Shown: piece after piece, positions 12,618-24,704 of the stretch
How the letters are laid out: every line of letters begins with the position of its first letter
Numbering within the stretch: the first letter of the stretch is position 1
NCBI GenBank assembly: GCA_003024785.1
Contig: PUQB01000556.1
Coordinates: 1-64,000, forward strand
Direction of reading: 5' to 3'
Length of the DNA: 64,000 nucleotides
DNA from: Selaginella tamariscina
Taxonomy: Eukaryota > Streptophyta > Lycopodiopsida > Selaginellales > Selaginellaceae
Notes under the pieces: generated by a model
Databases searched by the model: none
Told to the model about the DNA's origin: nothing
What the model saw: only the letters and a program-made list of their open reading frames with translations
Translations under genes and position numbers: made by a program

Positions 12618-13721
12618 GTGAAAGTTATTGTGCCCTTCTCTAAACTAAAGGGCAAAATGAATCTTGAAGGGCATTGCAAGCTGCAAAATTGGAGTGAGGG
12701 AGAGTGTTAGGTGTAAGAGAGGTCGGCTTTTGACACACACACACATGTTGTACTAAAACATTCATAGTTAATGCAACCCCTATTTTCTTTATACAGCACC
12801 TGTAAAAGTTTGTGTGCCCAAAAATTGTGAATGAACATTAGGGTTTAATTTGAAGAAAGGTGATTTATTATTAATAAGCCATTACAATAGATTTGTTTAT
12901 TTGTGTATGTCCTAACATGAGTGCAAATGAAGAATGAAATAATTAAGATGTAAAAAGTGAAAAGGAAAAAAAGTTTTTAAAAATTAAGAATTAAGAAATT
13001 GAGTGTACACTAATTACTTAATTTTACACCAACTAAATTTAATAAGTTTATTTAATGTATTATCTTAAATGCTCCATTAACAACCACCCATGTGCACTAT
13101 CTTATGGCCACCCTAATACTAACCAGGTGGCACTATCAAGGCCATTGGTTCTAAATCCTATACCAATGCGCTAAAGATAACAATTGAGTTAAACATAAAC
13201 TCAGATTAAATATAATATAGAATTCACAAAAGTTTAAACATTTGGATTAAGGTTTTACTTATTAAGTTAAGGATAATAATTTAATTAAGAGCGTAAGCCC
13301 GCCGAAATGGACGTGTGTACTATTACTTATTTAAAAATAAACAATAATGGATTAATATTCCTATAATATTTTCTTGATGCCTTGACAATTGGATATGACA
13401 TGGCACAAAACTATGTGTACAAGTGTATACATATGCGCGTAAATAGGTAAGTTACTCGAAGTTACAGTTACATAATAAGGGCAAAAGAGCATACGTATAC
13501 GAAACAACTTCCACGTGTCGTGTTCATTTTGGAGAAAAGCCAATCTAGCGTTTAGCTTACACATAGCAAAGTGTTTATAGGTATTTATAGGAATATACCT
13601 TTTTTATTTTATACTTTAAATAAAGACAATGTCGGTCTGCAATGCCGTGTGTGTTGCTGTCGTGTAGCTGCTGCACTGCTAACGATCATAAAACATAGAC
13701 GCGGTAGGTTAAGTATTAATT
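12618..13721. other. Intergenic, upstream of the glucanase gene
   Basis: AT-rich with no supported gene. 13620-13720 is locally less AT-rich and probably contains the 5' UTR and core promoter of the glucanase, but I cannot point to a certain TATA box or start site. Confidence 0.4.
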
Positions 13722-15386
13722 ATGCACTGTCCTAAGATGAATCCCTCAAACGGTCTCATGGCGCTCCTCATCTTGTTCATGCTCTTCCTTGCTGCTGCTT
13801 CAGGTAAGAGTTTTTCCGATGATATACATAGTTTCAGATCCTTGCTATGTTCCTATGTTTTCTGCTTACTAAAAATGATATTTATTCAGCAGCCCAACAT
13901 GATGAATACATAGGAATAAACTATGGAAGGCTTGGGAACAATCTTCCTTCAGTCAATCAAGCAGTTCTCTGATAACCCAATCGACCACAATCCGCAAAGT
14001 GAAGATTTTTGATGCAGACCCAACAGTCCTACAAGCTATGTCCAAGTCCGGCATCGAGGTTATGATCACCTTCCCGGATGACCAGATATACCGTGCCGGA
14101 CGCCGTGCACTCCCTGCATACCGCTGGGTCCGGGCAAATGTACTGCCGTTTGTCCGAGGTGGAACAAAAATTGGCTCGATATGCGTGGGAAATGAGGTTC
14201 TCATCAACATCCGTGCAAGCGGGAGACGTACTCCCTCTCAGCTTGTACCTGCAATGTGGAACCTCCGGGCTGCACTTGACCATTACGGGCTGCACGGTAT
14301 TCAAGTCAGTACACCGCACGCCTTGAATGTGATCAATCCGACTTTTCCGCCCAGCACAGGCACTTTCACAAAGGAGCTCCTCCCATTCCTCCGGCCCATG
14401 TTGCAGTTCTGAATGCCACCGGTGCACCGTTTATGATCAATGCTTATCCTTACTTTGCATACCGCTCCGACCGCGTCACATACAGCTCGACTATTCAGTC
14501 TTTAAGAGCAACCGCGGCATTCACGACAACAGAACTGGTCTGCAGTACACAAACACATGCTCGATGCACAGGTGTGTCTGTGTGTATTTGTGTTGATCAT
14601 GGGTGTGTTGACCATGTTTTACTGCAGGTGGATTCTATATATGCGGCAATGGACAATGCCGGGTTTCATGGAGTCCGTGTTGTGGTGACTGAGACAGGCT
14701 GGCCGTCTGCACCGGATACAGAGGTAGCAGCTACACCGGCAAATGCAGCAGCTTACAACGGAGGATTGGTACGTCACCTCAGATCAGGTAAAGGGACTCC
14801 ACTGAGGCCGAAAATACCCTTAGAAGGTTACGTATTTGCACTCTTCGATGAGAACCAGAAGGTCGGACCAGAGTCGGAGCACCACTATGGGATCTACCGC
14901 GCGGATATGTCAGTGTCGTATGACATTGGTGTTCAGCTGACTGGGAAGGGCTCCTGGTGTGTTGCAAAATCTGAGGTCAGTGTACAGCAGCTGCAGACCG
15001 CCCTTGACTGGGCTTGCGGAGCGGGGAAGGCCGACTGTAATGCCATACAGCCCGGCCAGGCTTGTTACTCACCGAACTCAGTCTTATCCCATGCTTCGTA
15101 TGCTTTTAACAACTACTTTGAGAAGAACGGCAAGACAGTCTCAGCTTGTGATTTTGGAGGCACCGCTAGAATTATCAACTCTAACCCAAGTAAGTGACGT
15201 TACACACACAGGTGTATATATAAGATAAAATATATGTGTCACTGTCAGATGTATGGTTTAAAACTGTTCTACTTTGAAATTCTATGTGGGGGAACGTTTG
15301 CTTTTTTTGACCATTTTGAGGGTGTTGAAAATGACGTCTGTGTTGTGGTGGTGGTGGCAGGTTACCAGGGATGTTCATATCCGTGA
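13722..15386 (+). CDS. GH17 beta-1,3-glucanase with C-terminal X8 (CBM43) domain
   Basis: Endo-1,3-beta-glucosidase of the plant wall. Exons: 13722-13803, 13890-14571, 14628-15189, 15361-15386; introns have GT-AG ends. Exon 1 encodes a signal peptide ('LMALLILFMLFLAAAS'). The GH17 barrel starts 'YIGINYGRLGNNLPSV'. The acid/base Glu lies in 'ICVGNEVL' and the nucleophile Glu in 'VVTETGWPS'. The X8 module starts 'GSWCVAKSEVS' and keeps six cysteines, the last in the tiny exon 4 ('YQGCSYP' stop). Reading is broken near 13973, 14410, 14482 and 14553. Each break is repaired in principle by one base missing from a CC or AA pair, so I read this as a real gene with sequence errors. The alternative is a recent pseudogene. 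Callose turnover is the likely role; no GPI-anchor tail is seen. Confidence 0.85.
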
Positions 15387-15576
15387 TGAATCTTCATACT
15401 TGCTCGGAAAGCAACACATTTTTTTTGGTTAGGTTAATACTACGTTTAATACACTAATTGTTCTGTTAAGCTTCACACTGTCATAATATAGTCTAAAACA
15501 CACACACAACGTAAGTCCAAAATAGTTCTACTTAGTGCTGATATTCGTGAGGGTGCGAGTTGAATACAGTAGACCT

Positions 15577-15578
<2 letters not shown>

Positions 15579-15624
<46 letters not shown>
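15579..15624. repeat. (TG)n(GA)n microsatellite
   Basis: About ten TG units followed directly by about eleven GA units, in the 3' flank of the glucanase gene. Confidence 0.9.
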
Positions 15625-16140
15625 CACGCACACACGTGCGCACAATCTGATCTTTGTATATGAATCCAAGTTGATTGTGGGGTGGGGTATACAAAGACTA
15701 GGAATAAAGAACAAAAATGAAGGCCTATATTTTAGTATAGATGTAAATAGATACTTCTATACGGGTATAATATTATTGTTAAATTTTATTTTATTCGCTT
15801 TCTCTCCCCTGTTCATTTGTTTCCTTTATTTGTTTATTGTTATATATCTATATATAATTTCTTTTGAAAAAGACCTTCTGAATAAATTTGCTTATATTTA
15901 TAATGTGAAAATAATTAAACAACAATTTATTTTGAATTAGCAAACAATTAAATAAAGAATTTTAACTGTGATTTGAAAGGAACACTGTAAGGTGTGGTAG
16001 TAGTGTGTGTGTTGGTGTGTGTATAATAGACGCGCACCCACGCACGCACATGCACCATAAACTAAATGATATCCAGAATAGCCTATGTCCAGGGATGAAC
16101 AGATGTTTTCTCCCATTATTGTTGACAATATATTTGCTCT

Positions 16141-16141
16141 G

Positions 16142-16201
<60 letters not shown>
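16141..16201. repeat. (TA)n(GA)n microsatellite
   Basis: A dozen TA units run directly into about seventeen GA units. Confidence 0.9.
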
Positions 16202-16206
<5 letters not shown>

Positions 16207-17837
16207 CAACTATTGTACACGTATGAGATTAACCACATGTTAACATATGGATGATAAGTAGACACTTGTACATTATATGTAATATTTGTTATATAACTGA
16301 TTATATTGAAAAACTACATTTTTAAAATCTAATGAGGGAATGCTTTATTCATTAGATCCAAAGCTTACGACATATCATGGTAGGCCTGTTTAATATCAAT
16401 ATTAACTCCAAAATATAAATACGACAAACTTGAATCCATATGCTCGTGTGTGTGTGTGTGTGCGCGTGCGCGTGTGCAATGGTCCAAATACAGTGCATAA
16501 CATAACTAATGCTTTGTTTCTATCCTTTTATTATAAAGCAAGCGATATTGGTATCAATTATAAAAATACACACTAGCATTTGAGTAGTTATTTTCATGAT
16601 GTCAGTACTTTGATTAAGTACTTACGCATACTGGGACGTCATAGGGCACTTAAATCCTGGAGTTGTTTCACACACACACACACACACGATATGCTGTCGT
16701 TTGCTTCAAGTTGCAATGATCACAGGACCAAGGTATATACATATGATCAAAAAGAATATATGATTATGTGTTAATCTCGAGGAGCTTAAGCTTTGGCATC
16801 TTGTGCACATACAGATGGACACCATTCTGATCACAACAAGTTTCTCCAGCTCCGCGGATTGTAGTCTTCTCTGAAAGGAGGCATCCCAGAAGACATAACA
16901 TTTTGTATTCAATCTGCCGCCAAGTGACAAAAACAATGAGAAAAGGACCATGATACATAAAATATACAAAATATATGTGATATTATATAGCTTAATGTAT
17001 TCCCTTGACAGCGATGCAATCTTCCCACTCCACTTAGTCTATGTATATCTCTTTTTTCTGCTTTATACCTGGCCTCCCACCCACACAACAATCATAACAT
17101 CTCTCCACAATCCCATTGGCAAAACAAGGAAAAATTATGTACAAACAAATCCCAACAACCATGATAAGCATGTGGGATCATATGGGATTCTCGGGAGAGC
17201 GGCACGTGGAGGAACAAGTTTGAATTTGCCGCAAATTAAAATCATCAACTCGGCACGTCACATAAAAATATCCTAATTACCTTAGAAACTCGATCGAGAC
17301 TTCGAAACAAGAATGTTTAGATCATACCCTAAGAGCAAGGGTTTAACGCATGGAAGCCCTAATTTTAAGGGTTTAACGCGTACGGAGATGCGACGACCGT
17401 ACGGACCAGAGACCGTGGGTCCCAAGGTAAGACCGGTGATGGTGCTTTGCTCCTTGTCGATGAGCGCGCATGACGGAGAGACACGGACAAGCATTGAGCG
17501 TTGGATGAGGAGGCGGCAAGGAGACGGGCAATCCGAGATCATAGGTTATGTATCGAATTGGATCTAGCAGGCAGTGTGAAAGGCCACCTAAAATTCTGGT
17601 AGGTGAAGAATTTCTGGTTCAATTCTAGAAGGGTTCTCTGTTCTCCCAACTGGGTCGGTGAATTTCTTATCGGAAAAACATGAACTCGAGCTCAGATGTA
17701 GGAATTCCACTGGAAGACTCCCACAGGTTGATCATTAGCTGTAGGATCTGCTTGAGGAACTTGACAAACCACGGAGGAGTTTGGAGAATCACCAAGATAG
17801 AGAACTATGATAGCAGAGAGTCTACATGTTCATAGAC

Positions 17838-20800
17838 ATGTGGTGGAGTATGACAAGATTTTACTTGCTTTTGTTAGTTACAATTCTGACTTCACAAGGT
17901 ATAATCTTCAAAGCTTATCTGAAAGTCGGTTGACTTATCTCTTTTTATGCAGTTATGATTGCAGCAGCCACATGTAAAGATTGTCGAAGGGTATCTCTGG
18001 CTGAATCACAGGACAACAATGTAAGTTCATCCAGTTCGGATCCTCAGCGTTCACCGGTTTCATTGACCTCAACTCCACCCAGTTCTCCACGAGTTCCCAT
18101 AAGTTCATCCTCTGCCCCGAGCTCTGTCCAACTTCCCATAAGTTCGGCCCCTCCCAGCTCAGAAAGTCCATTGGTCAGCCCAGTGGGTTCATCCGTCAAG
18201 CAACCTCCGTCTGCTCCCCAAGTTCCGGTAAGTCCACCCGCTCTGTCCTCCCCACCACCGTTGACTTCAGTTTCATCGCCGCCGCCACCGACCCCATTTC
18301 CTGTCCCACAAATTCCACCGAAGTCCTCCCCACCCCCCGCAAGCTCTGAACTACCTCTTCCATCGCTCTCACCCGTATCTTTCGTCGAAATCACTGTTCC
18401 CACCGCTGACGCCTTTGTTGTTAACACCACAGAGCTCTCTCGTGCCTCCGCCCGCTTCCAGATTAGCACCACCACCTGTATCACCTCCAGTTCTCATACC
18501 AACACCAAGACCTCCACCAGCTTCTCCGCCACCAGTTTCCATACCAACACCACCAAAACCTCCGCCCGTTTCCACCTTAGCACCACCACCTGTATCACCT
18601 CCAGTTCTCATACCCACACACCACCAAAACCTCCACCAGCTTCTCCGCCACCAGTTTCCATACCAACACCACCAAGACCTCCGCCCGCTCCCACATTAGC
18701 ACCACCACCTGTATCACCTCCACTTCTCATACCAATACCACCACCAAAACCTCCGCCAGCTTCTCCGCCACCAGTTTCCATACCATCACCGCCAAGCTCT
18801 CTTGTAGCACCTCCAGTTTCACCTCCAGTTTTATTATTGGTACCACCACCACCTCCCACATTGGTACCGCCACCACCGAGTTCTTTAAAACCTATACCAC
18901 CCCAACTTCCGCACCACTGTCTTCACCGCCCTCTACTCTTACACCACCCATAGAACCTCGTCCATCCTCACCACCTCCACCTGATTTACCACTACCAGCC
19001 TTGCCACCGTTTGTTTCACCACCTCTAGCCTTACCGCCGCCACCTGTTCTACCTTTACCAGCCTTGCCGCCCTTGTCTTCACCACCTCTACACTTACCAG
19101 TACCTCCTCTATCTTCACTTCCACCAAAGTCAGCACCAGATACTTCATCTCCTACTCCTGTTCCCTCTGTAACGCCTCCTCCAACAGTTACACCTAGTCC
19201 AGGCAAAGAATCACCCACGCCCTCAACAAATAATTCACTGCCAGCAAGTCCACCACCTTCAGAAAGTAACTCTCCGGAGACGCCTCCACCAACAAGCTCA
19301 CCACCTCCGGCAAGTAACTCTCCTCCAGAGACATCTGCGCCACAACCATCTTCACAAAGTGATTCTCCTCGGGTTCCTCCAGATACGTCTCCACCACCAA
19401 CCAGGCCTTCACAAGGTCAAGTTCCTCCACCTGAGAATTCTGTTCTGCCTTTGCCTCCTGCAAGTGCTCCTGCATCGCCTCCTTCTGTTCCAATACACAC
19501 CAAAACTCCGGCTCCTGCTGTTCGACACTTTCCTCCTCCTGAGATTCCTCCACTTGCTGCTCCTATTGATAGCAAATCGCCGGCTCCACCACCTCTATTT
19601 TCTCCTCTGAACAATTCTACAGCACCTCCACAGGCATCAAAAGCTCCACCACCAGCCTCTAGTGCTGATTCTACAGCACCTAGTCCACAAACAAAAGACA
19701 ACTCTACAGCACCTAGTAAACACCGTTATCTCCAGCTAAACACAATGGTACAGCAGCTAGCCCACAAACATCTGCAGCTCCACCACCTGCTAAAACAGCT
19801 GCTAGTCCACAGGTGTCTCCACCACCTCTATCTGCTACAACTCCTCAACCACCTGCAGGTAACTCTAGTTTTCTCAATGTATTCGTTATAGCTGCTCACC
19901 TTAAACCTTCAGGAATCACACCTTCTCCAACAAGAACGGAACTAGCTCAGCCACCAGCAATGGTGTTTGCTCCACCTCCAAATGCTGGTAGGTCTATACA
20001 TGAAGTGTGTGCTTATGGAGATATATACATCTGTATGCATCACATTGAAGCCAATATTATGTAGATATGCATACATGAAACAGAACTAATGGCTTTATTT
20101 ATAGGCTGTAACATGCTGTGTGCGGATCCAGCAGTGACAACCTTAGCAGGGACACCATGCGGTTGTGTAATCCCAATGCGCGTGGGACTCCAACTGAAGA
20201 TTCCCATCTCTTCATTTTTGAATTTAGTTTCAGAACTAGCTAAAGAGCTTGCAACAGGAACGTACGTGCTGCAGCAACAGGTCCAGATAGTTGGTGCTAG
20301 TTCCTTTGGCGAGAATTTTGCTGACACCGAAGTTAAAGCAAGCCTTGTGCCACTGGGGAATGCTTTCACTAATGAAACAGCGACTCATATTGCTTCAAGA
20401 CTTTGGCTGCATCAACTACCTCTTGACGAAACACTCTTTGTAAATTACAGTTTTATACATATTATATCCAGGTAAGTTTTTTATTATTATTATTAACACG
20501 CACACATACATAGGAAACTGATAAGTGTATGTTTTCAATAAACAGGGCTTCCTGCTTATTCTTCACAGAACGTAATAGGATCGAACAAACTTCCACCGAT
20601 AGATGGCCGTTTACCTGAGCAGCCACTCGGAGTCGATGTTCACAGAAACAGAAAACCATAAAAACTGCAACCGGGAATCATTGCGGTAATCACACTAGGC
20701 TGTATACTCTGTTAACAGTCCCTTTGGCGGTTGCTTTGTTCTTCATTGTTCACAAACGTCGATCTGCGCATCTTCTCCATTCTCACCTCTCAGAGGAAGC

Positions 20801-22307
20801 TGCATTAGGTTCTAGTCCCAAACGTTCAAGTAAGTACACGTCTCTCTGTGTGTGTGTGTGTAACTTAATGATTGTTGTAGTTACGACCAATCTTCTATCA
20901 AGTAATTCGCCAGATTGGGTGCATCTTGGGCTTCAAGCTTCATGCAGTTCACAAGTTCTGTGAGAACCTTAACCTTGGCGGAGATTATAAAAGCAACAGA
21001 CAACTTTAACCCTTCCCATGTAATCGGTGAAGGTGGTTTTGGGAGAGTTTACAGTGGTGTTTTGGATGATGGTACAAAGATTGCCGTCAAAGTTTTGATT
21101 AGGGAAGACCAGCAAGGAGACCGTGAGTTTGCAGCTGAAGTAGAGATGTTAAGCCGTCTCCATCACCGTAACCTCGTAAAGTTGGTGGGGATTTGTACAG
21201 AAGATGACATGCGTTGCTTGGTATATGAACTCATTCCCAATGGAAGCGTGGAATCCCACTTGCATGGTATGGTGTGTGCGTGTGTATGGTCGTTCTCATA
21301 GTTCAACTTTTGTATGCATCTCATTTTCAGGTGATGACAAGGAGAGATCACCACTTACTTGGGAAGCCCGTATGAAGATAGCACTAGGTGCAGCCAGAGC
21401 TCTTGCATATCTTCATGAGGATTCATACCCACGCGTCATTCATCGGGACTTCAAATCTAGCAACATCCTGCTTGAGCACGATTTCACTCCCAAAGTTTCA
21501 GATTTCGGTCTTGCCAAAGCTGCTTCAGAGGAACTCACTGGACATATTTCAACCAGAGTCATGGGAACCTTTGGGTACGTATGCATATACATCTTTTACG
21601 TTGTTGTCATTTCGTATATTGGTTATAATGTGTATGATAAGTTTTCATGTATTAACACTTGATAAACAGATATGTTGCCCCTGAGTACGCGATGACAGGC
21701 CATCTTCTTGTGAAGAGTGACGTATACAGCTACGGGGTAGTCCTGCTGGAGCTTCTGTCGGGTAGGAAGCCCGTAGACATGTTGAGGGCAGCAGGGCAGG
21801 AAAATCTCGTCACATGGGCCAGGCCATTGCTCACGAGCTTGGAAGGCTTGGAAATCTTGGTGGAGCCAGAGCTGAAGAGGAGCATCCCAACAGAGAATCT
21901 GGCAAAGTTAGCAGCAATAGCTTCCATGTGTGTACAGCCGGAAGTCTCTCAGCGTCCTTTCATGAGCGAGGTTGTGCAAGCACTGAAGCTCGTCTGCAAA
22001 AAGTGACGGTGACGGTGATGGTGACAGTGGGGGTGAAACAAGCAACGGTAAGGATAAGAATTATGAAGATCTCTCTGCACAAGAATGGGACACGCTTTCT
22101 CTCGTTACGAGGAGTGATTCATTTGGGGCTGCAAACCAGCAATATAACAGGACTCTGTCAGCCTCCTCTGTTTTGCTTAGTTGGGTTCCTTCGTCTTCTG
22201 GAAGGCACAGTGCCCCAGAAACACATTATGGGACGAATAACGCTGGTAAGCGTCCACCATTGAGAGCTTCCAGGAGTGATCATGAGACCGCTAAGTGTCA
22301 GCGATAA
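17838..22307 (+). CDS. ALE2-like receptor serine/threonine kinase with proline-rich ectodomain
   Basis: Exon 1 (17838-17898) encodes a signal peptide ('[20 protein letters not shown]') and joins in frame at 17953. A long Pro/Ser-rich ectodomain (17953-19987) follows. Then comes a cysteine module starting 'CNMLCADP' with '[14 protein letters not shown]' (20105-20471), characteristic of ALE2 relatives, and the juxtamembrane 'EQPLGVDV' with a membrane helix near 20675-20755. Kinase exons are 20914-21266, 21331-21574 and 21670-22006. They show '[11 protein letters not shown]', the ATP-binding Lys in 'IAVKV', 'HRDFKSSN', 'DFGLAK', '[10 protein letters not shown]' and 'PVDM', all intact. Introns are 53-117 nt. 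ALE2 works in epidermal/cuticle signalling in Arabidopsis; the role here is inferred. The ectodomain and membrane segment contain several frame shifts and one stop (about 20656). A tail frame continues past the 22004 stop to 22307. Confidence 0.85.
18440..18815 (+). repeat. In-gene tandem repeat of the proline-rich ectodomain
   Basis: About three copies of a roughly 115-bp unit encode '[15 protein letters not shown]', '[15 protein letters not shown]' and variants. The reading frame changes within the array (about 18385, 18612 and 18900), which is where alignment or base-calling slips would be expected. Confidence 0.75.
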
Positions 22308-23114
22308 GGTGAGTTTATCAGGAGAGTTTACTTACATAGAAACACAGAAAAGAAAGCCATGTACAAACACATAAAGAAACGAACCATGTCATGTGAACCA
22401 CTGGTGTACATATGTACATACTCCATACAAATATAAAGCACACATTTCAATGCATTTAAACGTCATCATCAACCCCAAGCGTCTGCATAAGCACACACAC
22501 AGACACCACTTTAGTCTAGAAGACATATTCTACAGTTTACGAGTTACTTTTACACTGAAAGAGATTTCTTCTGCGGATTTGTGCAAATTTCTACGAACAA
22601 CTTGATGAACAGTTGCAGCCAAGGAGGAACACAACAAGTTGAAGCCTTATGCAGAATGTCAGAGAGCTCACGGATACACATTCAAAATGCAAGCTGTCTA
22701 TATATATTAAAAATGGGGGGAAAAAAGCAAGTTCTTATCGTGGGGTTAGCGGTGGCAGATTGACAAAGATGTGTGTACAAGACATTTTCAAAACAAATAC
22801 ATGGATTAAATCTATAAATAATTATAGTTTGTGGTTACAGGACCAGGAAAGCGATGGATATGTAGTGTTAATTCTTCCACCATCTAGTGATATATTAAAT
22901 ATTAACAGTGTACATCAATTATCTGAAGCTAATACTAAACTATATAAACCACAAACAGATTCCTTTTACCTGTAAAAGCTGTTCCCACTATTGTTGTTGT
23001 GATTCAAACTGACAAGTTCAAACAGCTGTAGAATATGCCTATCCCAAGGCTGGAATATCCTCATCCTTGTAGAGAGACAGTAACTATGAAGACCACATTG
23101 TGTTCCCTAATACT
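22308..23114. other. Intergenic between kinase and neprosin genes
   Basis: No supported gene. It probably holds the kinase 3' UTR and the neprosin promoter. A 108-residue plus frame at 22649-22975 shows no recognised motif. Confidence 0.4.
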
Positions 23115-23374
23115 ATGGCTGCATTTTTATTAGTTTTTCTTCTTCTTGTACACAAAGCTACTTGTGCCCCTACCCTTGATGAGATTGAGCAGCATTTGCA
23201 TGTATTAAACAAGCCTGCAGTGAAGACTATCCAGGTATATATTTCATGAAACACCTCGTTCTTTAACGTGAAATTGCATATGTGATAGTCACCGGATGGG
23301 GACATTATTGATTGTGTACTCATCCAACACCAACCCGCATTGATCATCCAGCATTACAAGGCACTACAATCAAG

Positions 23375-23408
<34 letters not shown>

Positions 23409-24704
23409 TATACTTGCACATAACCAGGAAGAACCAGAATACAGGCCCATAAGTAGGGAGCAGAAGCAGTCGATAGGCCTCGAACAGAGGAGCTTCCAGT
23501 TGTGGCAGCGGAATGGTAAATGCCGACAGGCACTTTCCCGCTCCGGAGGACGACTACAAAAGATATTCTCAGCTTTGGTGGCTCTCCCAAGAAATATGGA
23601 AGGAAACCGCAAGGATTCTTCACCACAGAAGAACCGCTCGGTGCTTCTACCTCCTGGAGCTCTTGGCTCCTCCACAACTCACGAGGTGTGTGTGTGAATG
23701 TGTGTGAGAGAGAGAGCAGCAAACGCACAGAAAGAAATATATATATATATACACATGTAATTACAGCATGCAATAGCATATGTGCAAGGTGGGCAATACT
23801 ATGGTGCACGGGCAAACATCAACATATGGAACCCCAATGTGGAGACAAGTTCTGAATTCAGCCTCTCTCAAGTCTGGATTTTAGGTGGTGCATTTGATGG
23901 GTCCATTGGGAACAGCATAGAAGCTGGGTGGCAAGTAAGTTGAACAAACTTACAACAATACACACATGCTTCTTTCCATCCAAATTGCTTAGACAGATTA
24001 ATTGACACACAGGTCTTTCCAGGCATGTATGGAGACCAGTATCCAAGGCTATTCATCTACTGGACGGTATGGTTATATTTAATTTTCATATTATATTTAC
24101 TAAATGATGTTGGTGGCACAGAGTGATTCTTATCAGGCTACTGGCTGCTACAATTTGCTATGTTCTGGTTTCGTCCAAATAAGTAATGAGATTTTAATAG
24201 GTGGTACCATTGCCCCATCTTCTTCTTCAGATGGCTCTCAATATGACATTAGCATTCTCATATGGAAGGTAATGTGTGAGCACTGCATACACACGCACAC
24301 ACACACACACACACACACCTCAAAGCGGCTGCAGGATCCACAACGAGGTGATTGGTGGCTAGAATATGGCGACAAGTTGGGTTACTGGCCAGCTTCTTGT
24401 TCACAGAGCTCTCCTCGTCTGCAGGCGTGGTTGAGTGGGGTGGCGAAGTAGTAAATACACAGTCAGAAGGCAAGCACACCTCCACAATGATGGGGAGTGG
24501 TAAGTACGCAGAGGCCGGTTTCGGACGTGCCAGTTACTTCCGCGACTTGCGTGTTGTAATCAGTTCAATTCCCTCCAGCTCCCAAGTAATATTCAGACAT
24601 ATGCAGCTCATCCAAATTGTTATGATATTGTGCAAGGAGTTGATAAAGTGTGGGGAAGTTTCTTTTACTATGGAGGTCCTGGACAAAACCCTAACTGTCC
24701 ATGA
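23115..24704 (+). CDS. Neprosin-family secreted protein (DUF4409/DUF239, glutamic peptidase fold)
   Basis: Exons: 23115-23234, 23289-23374, 23428-23685, 23767-23934, 24013-24066, 24122-24268, 24335-24704, all with GT-AG introns of 53-81 nt. Exon 1 encodes a signal peptide ('MAAFLLVFLLLVHKATCAPT') and the start of the activation peptide ('LNKPAVKTIQ'). Exon 2 adds 'SPDGDIIDCVLIHQ'. The catalytic domain shows 'TTHEHAIAYVQGGQYYGA', 'IEAGWQVFPGMYGD', 'LFIYWTSDSYQATGCYNL', 'LEYGDKLGYWPA', 'VEWGGEVVN', 'HTSTMMGSGKYAEAGFG' and the C-terminal 'FFYYGGPGQNPNCP'. The catalytic Glu candidates ('HEHA' and a later one) are present. Breaks near 23330, 23522, 23600-23670, 24400 and 24580 are mostly single missing bases in homopolymers. 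I treat it as a real gene; its substrate is unknown. Confidence 0.87.
23376..23405. repeat. (GA)n tract inside neprosin intron 2
   Basis: About 15 GA units start directly at the 5' splice site of this 53-nt intron and make up more than half of it. Confidence 0.85.

Larger units (their letters stand above)
15387..17837. other. Intergenic with microsatellites; 5' region of the ALE2-like gene
   Basis: Holds several TG, GA and TA tracts. 17300-17560 is more GC-rich, with two direct copies of 'agggtttaacgc' and a nearby 'ccctaa' resembling telo-box promoter motifs; it is probably promoter or 5' UTR of the kinase gene. A splice-like minus open segment at 16780-16915 looks protein-like but I cannot name it. 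Confidence 0.4.

Noticed and set aside
15473..15714. Frames with His/Thr and Ser/Leu runs
   Set aside because: Translations of the (TG)n(GA)n tract on either strand.
16706..16969. Minus frames near 16.8 kb as a gene
   Set aside because: All three frames look protein-like over ~130 bp, but none has splice support at both ends or a recognisable family, so I left it as part of the intergenic note.
18044..19701. Long minus-strand frames rich in Gly/Glu/Val opposite the kinase ectodomain
   Set aside because: Shadows of the proline-rich coding repeat; no start context, splice signals or homology.
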